Below, piece after piece: positions 59,851 through 64,000 of a stretch of 64,000 nucleotides of DNA. A model generated the notes under the pieces. The model did no database searches. It saw only the letters and a list, made by a program, of their open reading frames with translations, and was not told the origin of the DNA. The number at the start of each line of letters is the position of its first letter. Position 1 is the first letter of the stretch. The stretch covers positions 2,666,001-2,730,000 of the forward strand of contig NZ_CP062500.1 of the NCBI RefSeq assembly GCF_014879975.1. Direction: 5' to 3'. The DNA comes from Vibrio bathopelagicus (GTDB lineage Bacteria > Pseudomonadota > Gammaproteobacteria > Enterobacterales > Vibrionaceae). The translations under genes were made by a program, and so were the position numbers.

Positions 59851-60099
59851 GTTGATCCCTGCCCCACCTTTGGTAATATCAGCTCTGTTTTATTTTTCGC
59901 TTCAAAATAAAAGAAGCAATAAACAAATTCTGAAAGTCATGAGTACTCAACAAAAGACGACCATGGCTGGATAAAAATTTATAATCAGTCTAAGTTCTAA
60001 CACGAACATAGCGTACTAGCCTCTAGCGAACTTACGTTAAAGCAGTTAAGCTGAACTGGTTACAAACTTACAAAAAATAAATTAATTGGGGTATATCAA
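59851..60099. promoter_or_regulatory. ptsH upstream region
   Basis: This noncoding 249-base leader and promoter region of the pts operon holds the operator-like inverted repeat listed separately at 59888-59912. I saw no good CRP site. A GGGG ribosome site precedes ptsH. The region is AT-rich between 59913 and 60090. Confidence 0.6.
59888..59912. promoter_or_regulatory. NagC/Mlc-type operator upstream of ptsHI-crr
   Basis: TTTTATTTT, 7 bases (TCGCTTC), AAAATAAAA forms a perfect 9-bp inverted repeat. It contains TTATTTT-N7-AAAATAA, the pattern of ROK-family repressor sites, and resembles the two nagE/nagA sites. It is about 190 bases upstream of ptsH. NagC or an Mlc homolog is the natural candidate to bind it. 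Confidence 0.65.
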
Positions 60100-60357
60100 A
60101 TGTACGAGAAGCAAGTAGAAATCACAGCAGAAAACGGCCTTCACACACGTCCAGCTGCACAGTTCGTTAAAGAAGCAAAATCTTTCGATGCTGACATCAC
60201 AGTGACTTCTAACGGCAAAAGCGCTAGCGCAAAAAGCCTGTTCAAACTACAAACTTTAGGCCTAGTAAAAGGTACTAACGTTACTATTTCAGCTGAAGGC
60301 CCTCAAGCTCAGCAAGCAGTAGACCACCTAGTTGCTCTTATGGATCAACTACACTAA
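60100..60357 (+). CDS. ptsH: Phosphocarrier protein HPr
   Basis: HPr is the small cytoplasmic phosphocarrier of the PTS, passing phosphate from EI to EIIA proteins. The 85 residues have the active His15 in [16 protein letters not shown] and the Ser46 region [17 protein letters not shown], which in Gram-negatives is not kinase-regulated. It is the first gene of ptsH-ptsI-crr. A stem-loop in the 137-base gap to ptsI may set a higher HPr level. Confidence 0.97.
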   Translation: MYEKQVEITAENGLHTRPAAQFVKEAKSFDADITVTSNGKSASAKSLFKLQTLGLVKGTNVTISAEGPQAQQAVDHLVALMDQLH

Positions 60358-60373
60358 TACGGTCTCCTTCTTT

Positions 60374-60404
60374 CAAAGCCATTTTGCACAGCAAAGTGGC
60401 TTTG
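60374..60404 (+). repeat. Strong hairpin between ptsH and ptsI
   Basis: The 14-bp stem CAAAGCCATTTTGC / GCAAAGTGGCTTTG has one T-G pair and an ACA loop. It is followed by TTCGAAATAG rather than a T-run, so it is better explained as an mRNA-protecting or partial attenuating element after ptsH. Confidence 0.65.
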
Positions 60405-60494
60405 TTCGAAATAGATAGCAATAAGCGCGACATTTAGTCGACGACTTAAAGTCACACATTCTCCCGTTTACAGTTGAACAACTAAGGTAAGGCT

Positions 60495-62219
60495 ATGATT
60501 TCAGGCATCCTAGCATCTCCTGGTATTGCTTTCGGTAAAGCACTACTACTTCAAGAAGATGAAATTGTCCTAAACACTCAATCTATCTCAGACGATCAAG
60601 TTGAAACAGAAGTTCAGCGTTTTTTTGACGCTCGTAACAAATCTTCTCAACAACTCGAAGTTGTAAAGCAAAAAGCACTTGAAACTTTTGGCGAAGAAAA
60701 AGAAGCAATCTTTGAAGGCCATATCATGCTGCTTGAAGATGAAGAGCTAGAAGAAGAGATTTTAGCACTCATCAAGAAAGACAAAATGCACGCAGACAAC
60801 GCGATCTACACAGTGATCGAAGAACAAGCTGTCGCACTTGAGTCGCTTGATGATGAGTACCTAAAAGAACGTGCGACTGATATCCGTGATATCGGTACTC
60901 GCTTCGTTAAAAATGCACTAGGCATCAACATTGTATCTCTAGCAGATATCAATGAACAAGTTATCCTAGTTGCTTACGACCTAACGCCATCTGAAACTGC
61001 ACAAATCAACCTAGACTACGTTCTTGGTTTCGCTTGTGACATCGGCGGTCGTACATCTCATACTTCAATCATGGCACGTTCACTTGAGCTTCCAGCTATC
61101 GTTGGTACTAACGATATCACTAAGCAAGTTAAGAACGGCGACATGCTTGTGCTAGACGCGATGAACAACAAGATCATCATCAACCCTTCTGATGCTGAAT
61201 TAGCAGAAGCTAAGAAAATCAAATCTGATTTTGAAGCAGAAGCGGCTGAACTAGCAAAACTTAAAGATCTACCAGCTATCACTCTTGATAACCATCAAGT
61301 AGAAGTTTGCGGCAACATCGGTACCGTTAAAGACTGTGACGGTATCCTGCGCAACGGTGGCGAAGGTGTTGGTCTGTACCGTACTGAATTCCTATTCATG
61401 GACCGTACTGCACTTCCTACAGAAGAAGAGCAATACGTTGCTTACAAAGAAGTAGCTGAAGCAATGCACGGTGAGTCAGTGATTATCCGTACTATGGATA
61501 TCGGTGGCGATAAAGATCTACCATACATGGATCTTCCACAAGAGATGAACCCGTTCCTAGGCTGGCGTGCAGTGCGTATCAGCTTGGACCGTCGTGAAAT
61601 CTTACGTGACCAACTACGCGGCATTCTTCGTGCATCGGCACACGGTAAGCTACGTATCATGTTCCCAATGATCATTTCTATTGAAGAGATCCGTGAACTG
61701 AAAAAAGCAATCGAAGAGTACAAAGTTGAACTTCGCGCTGAAGGTCACGCATTCGATGAAGACATCGAAATTGGCGTAATGGTTGAGACTCCAGCTGCTG
61801 CTGCAATCGCACACCACCTTGCTAAAGAAGTGGCTTTCTTCTCTATCGGTACTAACGATCTAACGCAATACACTCTTGCAGTTGACCGTGGTAACGAGAT
61901 GATTTCTCACCTTTACAACCCACTATCTCCAGCGGTTCTTCTTGTAATCAAGCAAGTAATCGATGCTTCTCATAAAGAAGGCAAATGGACTGGTATGTGT
62001 GGTGAGCTTGCTGGCGATGAGCGTGCAACGCTGCTTCTTCTTGGTATGGGTCTAGATGAGTTCTCTATGAGCGGCATCTCTATCCCTAAAGTTAAGAAAG
62101 TAATCCGTAACTCTAACTTCGCAGAAGTTAAAGCGATGGCTGACGAAGCACTATCTCTACCTACAGCTGCAGAAATTGAAGCTTGTGTAGAAAAGTTCAT
62201 AGCTGAGAAAACTCAGTAA
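60495..62219 (+). CDS. ptsI: PTS enzyme I
   Basis: Enzyme I autophosphorylates from phosphoenolpyruvate and donates phosphate to HPr. The 574 residues have the HPr-binding helical region, the phosphorylated His in [21 protein letters not shown] (near residue 189), and a PEP-binding barrel with [24 protein letters not shown] and GVMVETPAA. Length equals the E. coli enzyme (575). It lies between ptsH and crr. Confidence 0.98.
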   Translation: MISGILASPGIAFGKALLLQEDEIVLNTQSISDDQVETEVQRFFDARNKSSQQLEVVKQKALETFGEEKEAIFEGHIMLLEDEELEEEILALIKKDKMHADNAIYTVIEEQAVALESLDDEYLKERATDIRDIGTRFVKNALGINIVSLADINEQVILVAYDLTPSETAQINLDYVLGFACDIGGRTSHTSIMARSLELPAIVGTNDITKQVKNGDMLVLDAMNNKIIINPSDAELAEAKKIKSDFEAEAAELAKLKDLPAITLDNHQVEVCGNIGTVKDCDGILRNGGEGVGLYRTEFLFMDRTALPTEEEQYVAYKEVAEAMHGESVIIRTMDIGGDKDLPYMDLPQEMNPFLGWRAVRISLDRREILRDQLRGILRASAHGKLRIMFPMIISIEEIRELKKAIEEYKVELRAEGHAFDEDIEIGVMVETPAAAAIAHHLAKEVAFFSIGTNDLTQYTLAVDRGNEMISHLYNPLSPAVLLVIKQVIDASHKEGKWTGMCGELAGDERATLLLLGMGLDEFSMSGISIPKVKKVIRNSNFAEVKAMADEALSLPTAAEIEACVEKFIAEKTQ

Positions 62220-62325
62220 TCACCAAGAGCTTAATAAAGTTAGACGGCTAAAAATAGTCGTCTAATTTGTTAGATTGGTATAGTATATTCTACAGAATAA
62301 AACTAAACGTTAGGAGCATGACACA

Positions 62326-62835
62326 ATGGGTCTGTTTGACAAACTGAAAAAGCTAGTATCTGACGACAGCGCTGACGCTGGTGCAATCGAAATCATCGCA
62401 CCTCTATCTGGCGAAATCGTAAATATTGAAGATGTGCCAGATGTTGTTTTCGCTGAAAAAATCGTTGGTGACGGCATCGCGATCAAACCAGCTGGCGACA
62501 AAATGGTTGCTCCAGTTAACGGTACTATCGGTAAGATTTTCGAAACTAACCACGCATTCTCTATCGAGTCTGACGACGGTGTTGAGCTTTTCGTTCACTT
62601 CGGTATCGATACTGTTGAACTTAAAGGCGAAGGCTTCACTCGCGTAGCTGAAGAAGGTCAATCTGTTAAAGCTGGTGACACTATCATCACTTTCGACCTA
62701 GCGCTTCTAGAAGAGAAAGCGAAATCTACGCTTACTCCAGTTGTTATCTCTAACATGGACGAAATCAAGGAGCTGAACAAGCTTTCTGGTTCTGTAACTG
62801 TTGGCGAAACTCCAGTTCTTAAAGTAACTAAGTAA
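62326..62835 (+). CDS. crr: PTS glucose-specific EIIA component (Crr)
   Basis: This soluble EIIA-Glc accepts phosphate from HPr. It signals to adenylate cyclase and permeases and drives EIICB transporters. The 169 residues show [15 protein letters not shown], the [10 protein letters not shown] loop and the active His in [18 protein letters not shown] near residue 90. It can supply phosphate to the IIA-less NagE in this window. The gap to ptsI is 106 bases; a terminator follows. Confidence 0.97.
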   Translation: MGLFDKLKKLVSDDSADAGAIEIIAPLSGEIVNIEDVPDVVFAEKIVGDGIAIKPAGDKMVAPVNGTIGKIFETNHAFSIESDDGVELFVHFGIDTVELKGEGFTRVAEEGQSVKAGDTIITFDLALLEEKAKSTLTPVVISNMDEIKELNKLSGSVTVGETPVLKVTK

Positions 62836-62860
62836 TCTCGATTACTTAACTGCTTTAATT

Positions 62861-62888
62861 AAAACGCTACCTAAGGGTGGCGTTTTTT
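62861..62888 (+). terminator. Terminator of ptsHI-crr
   Basis: The stem AACGCTACC / GGTGGCGTT (T-G wobble) has a TAAG loop and is followed by T6. Confidence 0.88.
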
Positions 62889-63182
62889 GTGCCTGCTATA
62901 TTTGTTTTAATGTCTCAGATAGCATTACTGACTCTCACACCGAAACCCTTCACCAAGCTCCCTAAACCAACCACACTCACCGTTTGCACCCTGCTATCAA
63001 CCTAGTTTCTTATTAAACGCAGTTAATCGCGATTCAAGGCATTTCACCTATACATTAGATTACGCCTGTGTTTTTTAGCAAACAGGAGATCTCTGATATC
63101 TCGTTCTACTCGATTCTGAGATGACGACTAAATACTTCGATTAAGGTAATAAGCAATAGATCAATACTGCCCTATATTCGTC

Positions 63183-63217
63183 ATTCCCTACAGTGAGGGA
63201 CGAACGTGATAGGGAAT
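63183..63217. repeat. REP-like inverted repeat
   Basis: The arms ATTCCCTA (63183-63190) and TAGGGAAT (63210-63217) surround a second small stem TCCCT / AGGGA. The TCATTCCC ... AGGGAATC pattern resembles dispersed repeats I associate with vibrios; copy number cannot be checked here. Confidence 0.45.
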
Positions 63218-63290
63218 CTCACTTTTGCTCCTGATCACCAACCCTACGATTTCCCAAGACCTTCTTTTACCAAATAACAGGCAATAAAAA

Positions 63291-63308
63291 ACCCAGCCGA
63301 AGCTGGGT
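63291..63308 (-). terminator. Terminator of the flagellin gene
   Basis: The stem ACCCAGC / GCTGGGT has a TTCG tetraloop (minus strand), followed by TTTTTTATTG. It is about 100 bases after the flagellin stop. Confidence 0.85.
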
Positions 63309-63408
63309 CTGTTTAGCGGCTCATCTCTCACCACGAGCTAATTTGAGGAAGCCTAACGTTAACGCTTATGATCAACAATGCTTATAGTCAACGTGGCCTT
63401 TCAATCGA

Positions 63409-64000
63409 TTAACCTAGTAGGCTAAGTGCCGAGTTCGGTGCTTGCTTCGCTTGAGCAAGAATCGAGCTTGAAGCTTGAGAAAGGATCTGAGATTTAGTCA
63501 TCTGAGTCGTTTCTTTCGCGAAATCGGTATCTTTAATACGGCTCTTAGATGCGTTAACGTTCTCGTTAATGTTGTCTAAGTTGCTGATAGCGTGGTCGAA
63601 ACGGTTTTGGAAAGCACCCAGTTCAGCACGGTGGCTGTCTACGTACTTAAGTGCCGCATCGATAACTGCTACAGACTCTTGTGCGCCGCCAACTGATGTT
63701 ACGTCGATAGTATCAACCGTTACATCTTTGCCAGGTTGCATGCCTAGTTCGCTAGCAAGGCTGCCAGAGAATGCTACTTCGCCTTCAACTTTGTTGTTAC
63801 CAGTAAACATTTGTAGCTTACCGTCTTCAGTTACAGACGCTTTAACAGAATCTTGTTGACCGTTGATGTACGTTGCTAGCTCTTCGATGTCGTCACCCGC
63901 TTTCGCAGACACATCGATTTCTTGCGCTTGGCCGAAGTTATCAGTGAACGACATTTTTAGGTCGTTTGCGCCAGCTTGAACGTTCCAGTCTTTGTCTTTC
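63409..64000 (-). CDS. Flagellin, C-terminal part (runs off the right edge)
   Basis: This is the C-terminal portion of a polar flagellin, the filament subunit secreted by the flagellar apparatus. The visible 196 codons include the variable domain and the highly conserved D0/D1 end ([73 protein letters not shown]). The frame continues upstream past 64000 ([15 protein letters not shown]). Vibrios carry several flagellin genes (flaA-flaF); which one this is cannot be told from the end alone. Confidence 0.93.
   Translation of the reverse strand, partial: KDKDWNVQAGANDLKMSFTDNFGQAQEIDVSAKAGDDIEELATYINGQQDSVKASVTEDGKLQMFTGNNKVEGEVAFSGSLASELGMQPGKDVTVDTIDVTSVGGAQESVAVIDAALKYVDSHRAELGAFQNRFDHAISNLDNINENVNASKSRIKDTDFAKETTQMTKSQILSQASSSILAQAKQAPNSALSLLG

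Larger units (their letters stand above)
62889..63408. other. crr-flagellin intergenic region with a repeat-like hairpin
   Basis: This noncoding region of 520 bases lies between convergent transcripts. At 63183-63217 the arms ATTCCCTA and TAGGGAAT enclose a smaller stem TCCCT / AGGGA, which looks like a dispersed REP-type repeat of vibrios. At 63291-63308 the stem ACCCAGC / GCTGGGT with a TTCG loop on the minus strand is followed by TTTTTTATT and terminates the flagellin gene. No gene is visible. Confidence 0.6.

Overview
The window reads as an ordinary stretch of the main chromosome of a marine Vibrio, probably of the Splendidus clade. This rests on a divergent htpG/toxRS locus, a Vibrio-type Fur, an E. 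coli-like gene order around glnS-nag-asnB and fur-fldA-seqA-pgm, a Vibrio flagellin at the right edge, and even, moderate GC. I see no rRNA, tRNA, CRISPR array, insertion sequence or prophage. The species assignment is an inference; no marker gene was compared.

Left part (1-18.6 kb): the N-terminal part of a membrane sensor with a periplasmic beta-propeller, the zinc uptake locus znuA/znuCB with a Zur box between its divergent arms, and then the TCA block. That block runs on the minus strand as sdhCDAB-sucAB-sucCD, with gltA diverging from sdhC. Hairpins split the block after sdhB and after sucB, so its parts can be expressed at different levels. A Nif3-like protein and a DUF1853 protein follow.

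Middle (18.6-40.8 kb): pgm, seqA, ybfF, fldA, fur, glnS, nagE, nagAC and asnB, in nearly the enterobacterial order but without nagB or nagD. nagE and nagAC diverge around two NagC-like operators flanking a CRP site. A CPA2 cation/proton antiporter, rfaH, a frameshifted POT peptide transporter, hemH, adk and htpG complete this part. htpG has a clear sigma-32 promoter.

Right part (41-64 kb): toxRS; a SelT/SelW-like CxxC protein; a tightly overlapping operon of two DUF1538 membrane proteins, a P-II-like protein and a CBS protein, possibly with yfcE; yfcH and an SDR; a candidate 21-residue membrane peptide ahead of a very strong terminator; cnoX; qmcA-nfeD; an orphan cueR beside a small secreted protein; a lipoprotein and a porin; ligA-zipA diverging from cysZ, then cysK; ptsH-ptsI-crr; and the C-terminal part of a flagellin.

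The genes connect through sugar uptake. NagE here has only the IIC and IIB domains, so it needs HPr, EI and EIIA-Glc, whose genes lie at 60.1-62.8 kb. A near-ideal NagC/Mlc-type inverted repeat lies upstream of ptsH and resembles the sites at nagE/nagA. The best candidates for something little described are the DUF1538/P-II/CBS operon and the short membrane-peptide transcript at 48.1-48.27 kb.
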